Positions 5,035 through 10,724 of a stretch of 10,724 nucleotides of DNA are shown here, piece after piece; within the stretch, counting starts at the first letter, position 1; every line of letters starts with the position of its first letter. This DNA is from Acidilobaceae archaeon. Its GTDB lineage: Archaea; Thermoproteota; Thermoprotei_A; Sulfolobales; Acidilobaceae. Where the stretch lies: contig JALVJB010000116.1 in NCBI GenBank assembly GCA_027034115.1, positions 1 through 10,724 of the forward strand, read 5' to 3'. The position numbers and the translations under genes were made by a program. The notes under the pieces are model-generated. The model was not told the origin of the DNA, made no database searches, and was given only the letters and a program-made list of their open reading frames with translations.

Positions 5035-6114
5035 TCACCCCCGGGGGAGCATGACGTAGATCCTCCTAAACTTGGCGTAGAGGGCATAATCTATCTCATA
5101 ACTCCTGGCGAGATAGTCGTCGACTTTAGGAGCCTTGTCCTGCCTCTCCTCGACTAGGTCTGTTACGACGATGCTGTAAGCATCGCTCCCAGCCCCGCTG
5201 CCGAAGGGTGCTAGCAGTATCCTCTGGCCAGGCTTAGCCTGGTCGAGGACCCGGGCCAGGCCTAGGAGAGCGCTCGCATTGTATGTATTGCCTATATAGG
5301 GGGTTACTAGGCCTGGGAGAACCTTCTCCTTCGGGAATCTCAGTCTCTGGGCGACCTTGAGGGGGAACTTGCCGTTGGGCTGGTGGAAGATTGCATAGTC
5401 GAAGTCATCGGGTTTAAGCCCTGTCTTCTCGAATAACCCCTTCACAGCCCCCATTATATGATAGAAATATGCTGGCTCGCCCGTGAAGCCCTCCCCGTGC
5501 CTCGGATAGGGCTTCTCCGCTCTCCTCCAGAAGTCCGGCGTGTCAGTGACGTAGGTGTAAGTGTCCTCCACTATAGCGGCAGATTCGCTCCTCGGCCCCA
5601 CAATGAAGGCGGCAGCACCGCTTGAAGCGGTGAACTCTAATACGTCTCCAGGCTCAGCTTGGCTCGTATCGCTACCGATCGCCAGAGCATACTTGACCAT
5701 GCCAGAGGAGACCAGGCCGAGGCTAGCCTTCAACCCCTCGCTACCAGCCCTGCAAGCGAACTCCAGGTCGCTCGCCATAGTGTCTGGAGTCGCCCCAATC
5801 ATCTCCGCTATCAGGGTGGCGCTCGGTTTAACAGCATACACCTTGGATTCGCTGCCGAAGAAGACGGCGCCAATCATCTTTGGGTCAATACCGCTCCTCA
5901 AGAGAGCATTATAAGCGGCCTCATAACCCATAGTAGTCGAGTCCTCGTCGGGACCGTCGACCGCCTTATGACTCACGTTTAAGGCCTTATACTGGTGCTC
6001 GGGCCAACCCCAGACCCTAGCTATCTCCCGGGTGGGGAGCCTATACATTGGGATATACGCTCCCCACCCGACAATTCCAGCATTAATAACCTGCTTATTT
6101 TCACTATTCGCCAA
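5035..6114 (-). CDS. Hydroxymethylglutaryl-CoA synthase (archaeal type)
   Basis: It condenses acetyl-CoA with acetoacetyl-CoA to HMG-CoA. The 359 residues match the archaeal family. Catalytic residues are Glu89 (GSES), Cys121 (LEFACRAGSEG) and His244 (IFHQPNGKFP); the 32-residue gap between Glu and Cys equals that in characterised bacterial synthases. Cys121 is the only cysteine in the protein. GIVGWGAYIPMYRL (13-26) is the expected N-terminal strand and turn, and FGSGAGSDAYSI (304-315) the C-terminal glycine-rich loop. The start is TTG at 6114, because an in-frame TGA lies six bases upstream and the next family-conserved residues begin by residue 11. A purine-rich GGGGATGATC precedes it. It is the first gene of the mevalonate run and is followed after six bases by the thiolase-fold gene. 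Confidence 0.95.
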   Translation of the reverse strand: MANSENKQVINAGIVGWGAYIPMYRLPTREIARVWGWPEHQYKALNVSHKAVDGPDEDSTTMGYEAAYNALLRSGIDPKMIGAVFFGSESKVYAVKPSATLIAEMIGATPDTMASDLEFACRAGSEGLKASLGLVSSGMVKYALAIGSDTSQAEPGDVLEFTASSGAAAFIVGPRSESAAIVEDTYTYVTDTPDFWRRAEKPYPRHGEGFTGEPAYFYHIMGAVKGLFEKTGLKPDDFDYAIFHQPNGKFPLKVAQRLRFPKEKVLPGLVTPYIGNTYNASALLGLARVLDQAKPGQRILLAPFGSGAGSDAYSIVVTDLVEERQDKAPKVDDYLARSYEIDYALYAKFRRIYVMLPRG

Positions 6115-6149
6115 TGATCATCCCCGGTCAATGCAACCGAGTACGGGAA

Positions 6150-6170
6150 CCGGGTAAAAATACTTAGCCA
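6150..6170 (-). promoter_or_regulatory. Probable TATA promoter of the mevalonate operon
   Basis: On the minus strand GGCTAAGTATTTTTACCCG lies in the 92-base gap between the membrane-protein gene and HMG-CoA synthase. The AT-rich core is at 6155-6165. Transcription would start near 6135, leaving a leader of about 20 nt before the TTG. This is inferred from composition and spacing. Confidence 0.4.
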
Positions 6171-6206
6171 TCTGCATGATAGAACACTCGTCAACTGTCT
6201 ATTAGG

Positions 6207-6545
6207 CTAACACGCTCCAATGCCTAAGTAGAAGGCCAGAACAGCTACTAGTAGAATGAGGGAAAGTAGCGGTACGTGTTCCTTGGCCAGCTCGGCGAAC
6301 TCGCCCTCTGGGGTTACTATGCTTCTGGACACCCTACCAGCATTGAAGGATGCCACGGTCGATAGGGCATAGTACCAGGCGCCTCCGCGAGTGTAAACGA
6401 GAATTGCGAGGATGAGGTAGACTCCGGCTAGTAGCAGGTTTTCTCCTACTAGGAATCGGGGCAGGTCGGCGGTAAAGTTTATAGTAATGTAACCTATTAT
6501 TAATATTGTTAATAATGCCTCTAGCGCTGCTAGAGCAGGCTCCAA
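6207..6545 (-). CDS. Small integral membrane protein, three predicted helices (about 112 aa)
   Basis: I do not recognise the family. Counting from the longer possible start (GTG 6554, 115 aa), hydrophobic stretches lie at about 10-28 (LEALLTILIIGYITINF), 37-54 (GENLLLAGVYLILAILVY) and 94-112 (VPLLSLILLVAVLAFYLG). They are joined by a loop that includes RGGAWYYALSTVASFNAGR and a short acidic segment (EGEFAELAKEH). No signal peptidase site or catalytic motif is visible, and the single Cys is the last residue. I prefer TTG at 6545: GGGAGG lies nine bases upstream of it but directly abuts the GTG at 6554. It lies upstream of HMG-CoA synthase on the same strand, separated by 92 bases containing a separate promoter, so a link to isoprenoid synthesis is not implied. 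Coding is supported by the clean alternation of hydrophobic segments. Confidence 0.68.
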   Translation of the reverse strand: MEPALAALEALLTILIIGYITINFTADLPRFLVGENLLLAGVYLILAILVYTRGGAWYYALSTVASFNAGRVSRSIVTPEGEFAELAKEHVPLLSLILLVAVLAFYLGIGAC

Positions 6546-6569
6546 GCCCTGCACCCTCCCAGGTAATAT

Positions 6570-6600
6570 GGCCGGAACCCCGTAGTTAATAGGCTAGGTG
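6570..6600. promoter_or_regulatory. Compact divergent promoter region
   Basis: The 55-65 bases between the membrane-protein gene and the alpha/beta hydrolase gene must hold both promoters. On the plus strand, TAATAT (6574-6579) has the right spacing for a start near 6603, and AGGTG (6596-6600), nine bases before the ATG, can act as ribosome binding site. On the minus strand, CCTATTAAC (around 6585-6593) would start transcription near 6563. Both boxes are weak and were inferred from spacing. Confidence 0.35.
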
Positions 6601-6609
6601 TAGCCTCGG

Positions 6610-7230
6610 ATGGGTAAGCGGGGTTACTACGGCGTAAACGGTATAGAATGCCCCATCCTATATAATCCTCCAATTGGAGATACGCTCCCGGTTATACTAC
6701 TACACGGCTACAGCTTCACAGGAGAGACCTGGCGCGAAGTAGGAGTACTGGATGCATTAGAAAAGGAGGGAATAAGCTACGCGGCTCCAGATATGCCTTA
6801 CGGTAAGAGGACTGGTTGCACGAAGAAATCGAGAAGCCTGCTCTTAAACCTGAGAGCAGTAGAAGAAGCAGTCTCACTATTGGGAGGCTCGCCTCCACTA
6901 ATAGTTGGGGCTAGCCTGGGAGGCAGAATAGCCCTCTACTACGCTGCGGGTCACGAGGTGAAGGGACTCCTACTAGCTAGTCCGGCGGTACGGGATGACG
7001 AGGAGATATGGGAGTTACTGAGGAGGATAAGGGTACCAGTCATGATAATCCGTGGCTCGCGGGACTTCGTATCACCAAGAACTCATGAGAGCCTAGCTCG
7101 TAAGCTCGGGGCGAGACTAGTAGTATACGAGGGCGCTGGCCATGTGCTATACCGGGACAAGCCGGGCCGGTTCATCGAGGACCTGCTTAACTTCTACACA
7201 CTAGTAGCCAGGGCGAACCGACCCTCTTAA
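6610..7230 (+). CDS. Alpha/beta-hydrolase fold protein
   Basis: It is a serine hydrolase of the alpha/beta fold with unknown substrate. The oxyanion-loop motif is LLHGYSFTGETW (30-41). The nucleophile elbow is VGASLGG (99-105) with Ser102, the acid is probably Asp152 in IIRGSRDFVSP, and the catalytic His is His178 in YEGAGHVLY. With 206 residues it is a compact, nearly lid-less member, like small esterases or acyl-peptide-type hydrolases rather than full lipases. A short Lys/Arg-rich insert (PYGKRTGCTKKSR, 63-75) precedes the helix before the elbow. There is no signal peptide, so it is cytosolic. The ATG is preceded by AGGTG with nine bases spacing. It runs codirectionally with tldD 32 bases downstream, but the AT-rich box at its stop codon suggests that tldD has its own promoter. 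Confidence 0.88.
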   Translation: MGKRGYYGVNGIECPILYNPPIGDTLPVILLHGYSFTGETWREVGVLDALEKEGISYAAPDMPYGKRTGCTKKSRSLLLNLRAVEEAVSLLGGSPPLIVGASLGGRIALYYAAGHEVKGLLLASPAVRDDEEIWELLRRIRVPVMIIRGSRDFVSPRTHESLARKLGARLVVYEGAGHVLYRDKPGRFIEDLLNFYTLVARANRPS

Positions 7231-7237
7231 TTTAAGG
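7226..7237 (+). promoter_or_regulatory. Probable TATA box of tldD
   Basis: CTTAATTTAAGG overlaps the stop codon of the preceding gene. Its centre near 7231 predicts a start about 7256, only about seven bases before the GTG at 7263, i.e. an almost leaderless mRNA. This agrees with the lack of any Shine-Dalgarno sequence before that GTG. Inferred. Confidence 0.45.
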
Positions 7238-7262
7238 CTCCCGGTCTACATTCTTCAAAGCG

Positions 7263-8678
7263 GTGTCTATAGGCTTGGAAAACGTCAAGGACCTCGTGTC
7301 CAAAGCCTTAGATGAGGCCTTGAAGCTTGGAGCAGAGTTCGCGGACGCCAGGATTCAATCATACGAGTACGAGCTAATCACTTATGATAACGGGAGCCTC
7401 AGGGAGCACTCCTATAACCGTAGGGCGGGCGTGGGCTTCAGGGTTATTTATCAGGGCGCTGTGGCTTATAGTTCCACTACCGATCTTTCCAGGGAAGCGC
7501 TACTCGAAGCGGTTCGGAGAGCCTTTTCCTCGGCTAAGGCTCTTTCGGGGTATCCTGGAGAGAAGGTTAAACTAGCTGAGTACCCTGCTGTTAAGGCCGT
7601 AGCTAGGTCGCATTATGTAGTAGACCCGTTCCAGGTTGGAGAGGAGAAGCTGGAGATAGCGAAGACGGTCAACCAAGAGGCCCTCCAGGTAAAGGGGGTT
7701 GTCTCTGCGATAACGAGGATGGGGTTCCAGAGGGATAAGAGGATAATAGTCAACAGTGAGGGGCTAGAAGTTACAGTTGAGGTAGTACTCTCCGGTCTCT
7801 CACAGGCATCGGTGGCTAGAAGCGATAAAGGGCTCGAGTACGCAAGTGACTATGACTCGAGAACAGCGGGCTTCGAATACATCCGTGAGACTGACTGGGT
7901 TGAGATGGCTAGAGAGGTCTCACGCCTCGCAGTAACTGCTTCGAAGGCCGAAGTCCCAAAGGGAGGCTCATACGACGTCATACTGGAACCGAGAATGGTC
8001 GGCCTCCTCCTTCACGAGGCCTTTGGCCATGCGAGCGAGGGGGACCTAGTCACCACCGGGGCTAGCATACTAGAGGGGCTTAAAGGGCGTAGAGTAGCGT
8101 CGGAGCTAGTAACTATTATTGACGACGGCCTTGTAAGCGGTGGGTACTACGTTCCATACGACGATGAGGGGGTTGAGAAAAAGAAGGTATACGTCGTAGA
8201 CAAGGGTGTGCTCAACAACTACTTAACCGACAGGGCCTCAGCGGCGAAGCTGGGCCAGCAGCCAACAGGCAATGGCAGGGTAATGTCATTCCAGAACCCG
8301 GTTATCGTGCGTCAAACAAACTATTACATGGAACCAGGAGACTACAGGATTGAAGAACTCCTAGAGGACGTGGATTACGGTATCTATGCTACATCAAAAG
8401 GCGCGAAGGGCGGGCAAGTAGACCCGGGTATGGGCACATTCACGTTCAGTGCAGGGGTATCCTGGCTAGTGGAGAAGGGGAAGATAACCAAACCCCTCCG
8501 AGGCGTCAACCTCTCGGGCCAAATACTAGACGTGCTCTCGAAGATAGACGCGGTTGGAAGAGACTTCGAAGTCGAGACAAGCGTTTTTGGAGGATGCGGG
8601 AAATCCGGGCAACTCGTCCGTGTCGGTACAGGAGGCCCTCACGTTAGGGTTAGGGGCTTGAGTGTTGGTGGGAGGTGA
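7263..8678 (+). CDS. tldD: TldD family metallopeptidase subunit
   Basis: It is the catalytic subunit of the TldD/TldE heterodimer, a zinc-dependent peptidase that degrades unfolded or small peptides through a narrow cleft. In E. coli the pair matures microcin B17; its archaeal substrates are not established. The metal site is visible: HEAFGH (251-256) provides two His and Glu252, and C445 in GGCGKSGQ is the expected third ligand. It is the only cysteine in 471 residues. Other family features are LITYDNGSLREHS (38-50), RAGVGFRV (54-61), the post-motif segment SEGDLVTTG (258-266) and the GQVDPGMGTFTFSAG stretch (384-398). The GTG at 7263 has no ribosome binding site and probably begins a leaderless message; TTG at 7275 is an alternative. 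The stop codon lies within the GGAGGTGA ribosome binding site of tldE. Confidence 0.94.
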   Translation: MSIGLENVKDLVSKALDEALKLGAEFADARIQSYEYELITYDNGSLREHSYNRRAGVGFRVIYQGAVAYSSTTDLSREALLEAVRRAFSSAKALSGYPGEKVKLAEYPAVKAVARSHYVVDPFQVGEEKLEIAKTVNQEALQVKGVVSAITRMGFQRDKRIIVNSEGLEVTVEVVLSGLSQASVARSDKGLEYASDYDSRTAGFEYIRETDWVEMAREVSRLAVTASKAEVPKGGSYDVILEPRMVGLLLHEAFGHASEGDLVTTGASILEGLKGRRVASELVTIIDDGLVSGGYYVPYDDEGVEKKKVYVVDKGVLNNYLTDRASAAKLGQQPTGNGRVMSFQNPVIVRQTNYYMEPGDYRIEELLEDVDYGIYATSKGAKGGQVDPGMGTFTFSAGVSWLVEKGKITKPLRGVNLSGQILDVLSKIDAVGRDFEVETSVFGGCGKSGQLVRVGTGGPHVRVRGLSVGGR

Positions 8679-8684
8679 CCATGG

Positions 8685-10037
8685 ATGACGCTGGTCTTAG
8701 ACCCGGAGAAGATAGTCTCCCAGGCGGAACGCTTAGGGGCCAGCGAGGCCGAAGTATACATTGTAAAGTCGAGGGAGCACTCGGTCAAGGCCCAGAGAGA
8801 CGCTATAACCGAGGCCGAAGTCCATGAAACCCTGAAGCTAGGAGTGAGAGTCGCACTATCTAAGAGAGTCGGGGGCGCCGGAGGCATAATCGCCACCATG
8901 AACGACGTCGAAAGCATAATCGAAAAAGCTATCTCCATAGCCAAGACCGCTCCTCCCGACGAGAAATGGCCCGGCTTCAACCCGAAGATAGGGACTTCAC
9001 CGGTCAAACCGGAGATATACGATGAAACGACAGCCAGCACCGACACCGGGTTCCTCACCGGCTTACTGGTAAAGCAGCTCGGCATTGTGAGGGAAGCAGA
9101 AAACGTGCACGTCGCAGAGGCTGGTATCGGAGTAGACGTGTCCGAGACCATTTACGCGAATAGCCACGGGGGCCCCGTTAGCGAGAAAGCCACCCTATTC
9201 TCCTACGGCTACGAGCTGAAGAGAGAGGGAGAAGAGAAGGGCACATACTACGACTATATAGTTAAGTCACGGCTCGACGAGGATAAAGTATACTCGTTAA
9301 CGAGGAAGGGCGTGGAGAAGGTAATAGACGCCTCTAGAGCCGAGGCCGTCGGCTCCTTCAACGGAGACATAATACTAGGCCAGGAGGAGGCAGCAGGCAT
9401 AATTGCAATAATGCTCGCCCCCGCGGTATCAGCGGAGCAGGTTCAGAAGGGGAGAAGCCCGCTGAGAGGAAAGCTAGGCGAAGAGATACTATCTAGGGCT
9501 ATAACACTAGTAGACGACCCCTTCCTATCATGGGAGCCTGGATCGTCCGCCTTCGACGATGAGGGTCATCCAACATTGAAGAAGAATATAGTAGAGAGGG
9601 GAGTGCTCAAGACTTACCTATACGACCACTATACTGCTAGTGTTGAGGGGAAGGAGTCAACGGGCAATGCTGACAGAAGGGCTCCATGGTCAAAGCCATC
9701 CCCGGGACCGGCTAACCTCGTAGTAGAAGTGGAGGGTTCTAAGCAGTCTCTAGACGAGTTGATAGCCGGTATTGAGAGGGGAGTCCTAGTTGAGAGAACT
9801 ATTGGCTCGTGGATGTCCAACCCTATAAGCGGCCAGGTCAACATGACCATATCATTCGGCTACCTCATAGAAAACGGTAGCATCGCTAAGCCAGTTAAGG
9901 GTCTAGTCGTCGCCGACGACTTCTATGAGGCACTAAAGGAGAGGTTCCTAGGAGCCGGAGGACACAGAGTGTGTTTCAGTAGCGTGTGCACCCAAAGCAT
10001 AGCCTGGGCAGGCGTTAGATTCGCCGGCAAGGACTAG
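8685..10037 (+). CDS. tldE: TldE/PmbA family subunit, partner of TldD
   Basis: It is the non-metal subunit of the TldD/TldE peptidase. The 450 residues show the PmbA pattern: GASEAEVYIVKSREHSVK near the N-terminus (18-35), LKLGVRVALSKRVGG (50-64), SAEQVQKGRSPLRGKLG (249-265), LVDDPFLSWEPGSSAFDDEG (275-294), ERGVLKTYLYDHYTAS (304-319) and a G-N pair at 327-328. No HExxxH exists; the equivalent helix reads AAGIIAIMLAPAVSAEQ (236-252), as expected for the inactive half that completes the cleft. ATG 8685 was chosen because GGAGGTGA ends seven bases before it; the nearer ATG at 8681 is in another frame. Spacing to tldD is six bases, so translation is coupled. Its last 23 bases overlap the convergent gene on the minus strand. 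Confidence 0.94.
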   Translation: MTLVLDPEKIVSQAERLGASEAEVYIVKSREHSVKAQRDAITEAEVHETLKLGVRVALSKRVGGAGGIIATMNDVESIIEKAISIAKTAPPDEKWPGFNPKIGTSPVKPEIYDETTASTDTGFLTGLLVKQLGIVREAENVHVAEAGIGVDVSETIYANSHGGPVSEKATLFSYGYELKREGEEKGTYYDYIVKSRLDEDKVYSLTRKGVEKVIDASRAEAVGSFNGDIILGQEEAAGIIAIMLAPAVSAEQVQKGRSPLRGKLGEEILSRAITLVDDPFLSWEPGSSAFDDEGHPTLKKNIVERGVLKTYLYDHYTASVEGKESTGNADRRAPWSKPSPGPANLVVEVEGSKQSLDELIAGIERGVLVERTIGSWMSNPISGQVNMTISFGYLIENGSIAKPVKGLVVADDFYEALKERFLGAGGHRVCFSSVCTQSIAWAGVRFAGKD

Positions 10038-10545
10038 TGAAGACGACTTCACCATCAACATATACAACCCCGCCGCCCCTCCTTTTCAAAGACTCTAAGA
10101 TCCTCTTCACCCTCCTCCTGTAACCCATATAAGCAGGCCTCCTCTCACTAGTGGCTAGACCTGTCAACCCGGGCACGGTGACGGCTACAATAGTAGCGGA
10201 AACCCCCGCACTGGAGCATAGCTCCGCTGCTATCCGGGCCAAGTCTCCAGTCAGCTCCCCAGCCTCCACTCCAGGTAACTCCAGGACAGCCTCCTCCGTC
10301 CCTCTTTCCCAATCCAACCCGTAAACGATTACAGCCTGCCACTTACGGGCAAACGCCTCAATAAGGCTTGAGAGGAGGCCCGTTGCCTGGTTGGGCCGAT
10401 ACCTGCTCCACCCCTTCTCTTCAACGATTTCGCCGAAGTCGTCTAGATCGATCATTATGATCGAACCGGTGACAGCCGGGGTGGCGGTCTGAGTGAGACT
10501 AGGCTCTTCACCCGTCCAAGCGTCGTCGGCTGTTCGCCTCTTCAC
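10015..10545 (-). CDS. Hypothetical protein with possible nucleotidyl-cyclase/GGDEF-like fold
   Basis: I do not recognise this 176-residue protein with certainty. After a polar N-terminus (1-27) comes a hydrophobic strand ending in acidic residues, GSIIMIDLDDFGEIVEEKG (27-45), with D33, D35 and D36. This is how the first strand of the GGDEF/nucleotidyl-cyclase palm fold and of archaeal GTP cyclohydrolase III begins (D-x-D-x-F/Y-G). A helix (LLSSLIEAFARKW, 57-69) and a strand-turn-strand, AVIVYGLDWERGTEEAVLEL (71-90), follow in the place of the GGDEF hairpin. A further helix (LARIAAELC) and strand (SATIVAVTV) fit the same topology. The tail has a basic helix (YRRRVKRILESLKRR). The start is GTG 10545 with GGGTGG upstream and a good TATA box further up; a later start is possible. 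The 3' end overlaps tldE by 23 bases. Confidence 0.62.
   Translation of the reverse strand: MKRRTADDAWTGEEPSLTQTATPAVTGSIIMIDLDDFGEIVEEKGWSRYRPNQATGLLSSLIEAFARKWQAVIVYGLDWERGTEEAVLELPGVEAGELTGDLARIAAELCSSAGVSATIVAVTVPGLTGLATSERRPAYMGYRRRVKRILESLKRRGGGVVYVDGEVVFTSPCRRI
10037..10052. repeat. Short perfect inverted repeat at the tldE stop codon
   Basis: GTGAAG, a four-base loop, then CTTCAC begins at the last base of the tldE stop and lies within the 3' coding end of the convergent gene. It could form a hairpin at the end of the tldE transcript. No T-run follows on the plus strand, so a terminator role is not supported. Confidence 0.4.
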
Positions 10546-10583
10546 ACCGCCACCCGGTATAGTTTCCGTCTTAGCGCGGAGGG

Positions 10584-10594
10584 TTATTTTATAG
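10584..10594 (-). promoter_or_regulatory. TATA box for the gene at 10545 (minus strand)
   Basis: The minus strand reads CTATAAAATAA, one of the best TATA matches in the window. With the usual 25-base spacing transcription starts near 10565, leaving a leader of about 20 nt that contains GGGTGG before the GTG. Confidence 0.55.
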
Positions 10595-10612
10595 TGGCAC
10601 GCGTAGCGTGGC

Positions 10613-10650
10613 CTACTTATACGTGGTATCTTAAGCGGGCTTAAATATTA
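10613..10650 (+). promoter_or_regulatory. Probable promoter region of the rightmost divergent gene
   Basis: Two AT-rich candidates precede the partial gene: TACTTATAC (about 10614-10622) and CTTAAATATTA (10640-10650). The first would give a start near 10643-10647 and a nearly leaderless message from ATG 10652. The second suits the in-frame TTG codons at 10679/10682. Which one is used cannot be decided from the sequence. Confidence 0.35.
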
Positions 10651-10651
10651 G

Positions 10652-10724
10652 ATGCCATCGCTTTATAAGCGGTGCGCATTGTTGGAGGAGAAATCGTTTA
10701 AAGAAAACCTTCCTAAGCCGGAAT
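10652..10724 (+). CDS. Start of a hypothetical protein (partial)
   Basis: An open frame from ATG 10652 runs off the window: MPSLYKRCALLEEKSFKENL, then PKPE. TTG codons at 10679 and 10682 are in the same frame, and the second would give MEEKSFKENLPKPE. The frame follows an AT-rich promoter-like region and is divergent from the gene at 10545. Only about 24 residues are visible, too few to suggest a function. Confidence 0.45.
   Translation, partial: MPSLYKRCALLEEKSFKENLPKPE

Noticed and set aside
8681..8684. ATG at 8681 as the tldE start
   Set aside because: It is out of frame with the PmbA-family sequence; ATG at 8685 is in frame and correctly spaced from GGAGGTGA.
8639..9151. A 170-codon open frame on the minus strand opposite tldE
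   Set aside because: It lies wholly over the tldD end and tldE, is Ser/Thr-rich without any motif, and mirrors the codon pattern of the well-supported tldE gene.

Overview
The window reads as a chromosomal segment of a hyperthermophilic crenarchaeon (Thermoproteota), most likely Desulfurococcales-like. The supporting signs are a tRNA gene with a bulge-helix-bulge intron, an archaeal D-aminoacyl-tRNA deacylase, the archaeal HMG-CoA synthase/thiolase/DUF35 cluster, frequent GTG and TTG starts, TATA-type promoters, tightly packed genes, heavy use of CTA/ATA/AGG codons and very few cysteines. The taxonomic call is an inference from these features, not a database match.

Layout. Bases 1-73 are the 3' end of a plus-strand gene with a crotonase-type C-terminus. 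A small AT-rich hypothetical gene follows (162-503, +), then a tRNA-Gln(UUG) gene (552-796, +) split by a 169-nt intron at the canonical 37/38 site. Convergent to it, on the minus strand, lie dtdA (D-aminoacyl-tRNA deacylase, 817-1650) and a gene run transcribed from about 6135 leftwards: HMG-CoA synthase, a thiolase-fold protein, a DUF35 zinc-ribbon/OB protein, HMG-CoA reductase and a Nudix hydrolase. Upstream of that run is a small three-helix membrane protein (about 6207-6545, -). From a short divergent promoter region the plus strand continues with an alpha/beta hydrolase (6610-7230), then a TldD/TldE (PmbA) pair (7263-10037). At the right end are a minus-strand gene with a possible nucleotidyl-cyclase/GGDEF-like fold (10015-10545) and the 5' end of a divergent gene (from about 10652, +).

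How they work together. The central cluster carries the first steps of the mevalonate pathway for archaeal isoprenoid lipids: 2 acetyl-CoA to acetoacetyl-CoA to HMG-CoA to mevalonate. Thiolase, DUF35 and HMG-CoA synthase form a channelling complex in a characterised methanogen. Here the thiolase subunit contains no cysteine at all, and the nucleophile position is a glutamate (E81), while HMG-CoA synthase and HMG-CoA reductase keep their catalytic residues. This is the most surprising feature of the window. TldD keeps its metal-binding HExxxH and its single Cys, and TldE lacks them, as expected for the heterodimeric peptidase.

Other points are the unusually long, strongly structured tRNA intron, an apparent G2-G71 mismatch in the tRNA acceptor stem, the Nudix gene overlapping the HMG-CoA reductase gene, and the cryptic cyclase-like protein. 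I saw no CRISPR array, insertion sequence or clear mobile element.
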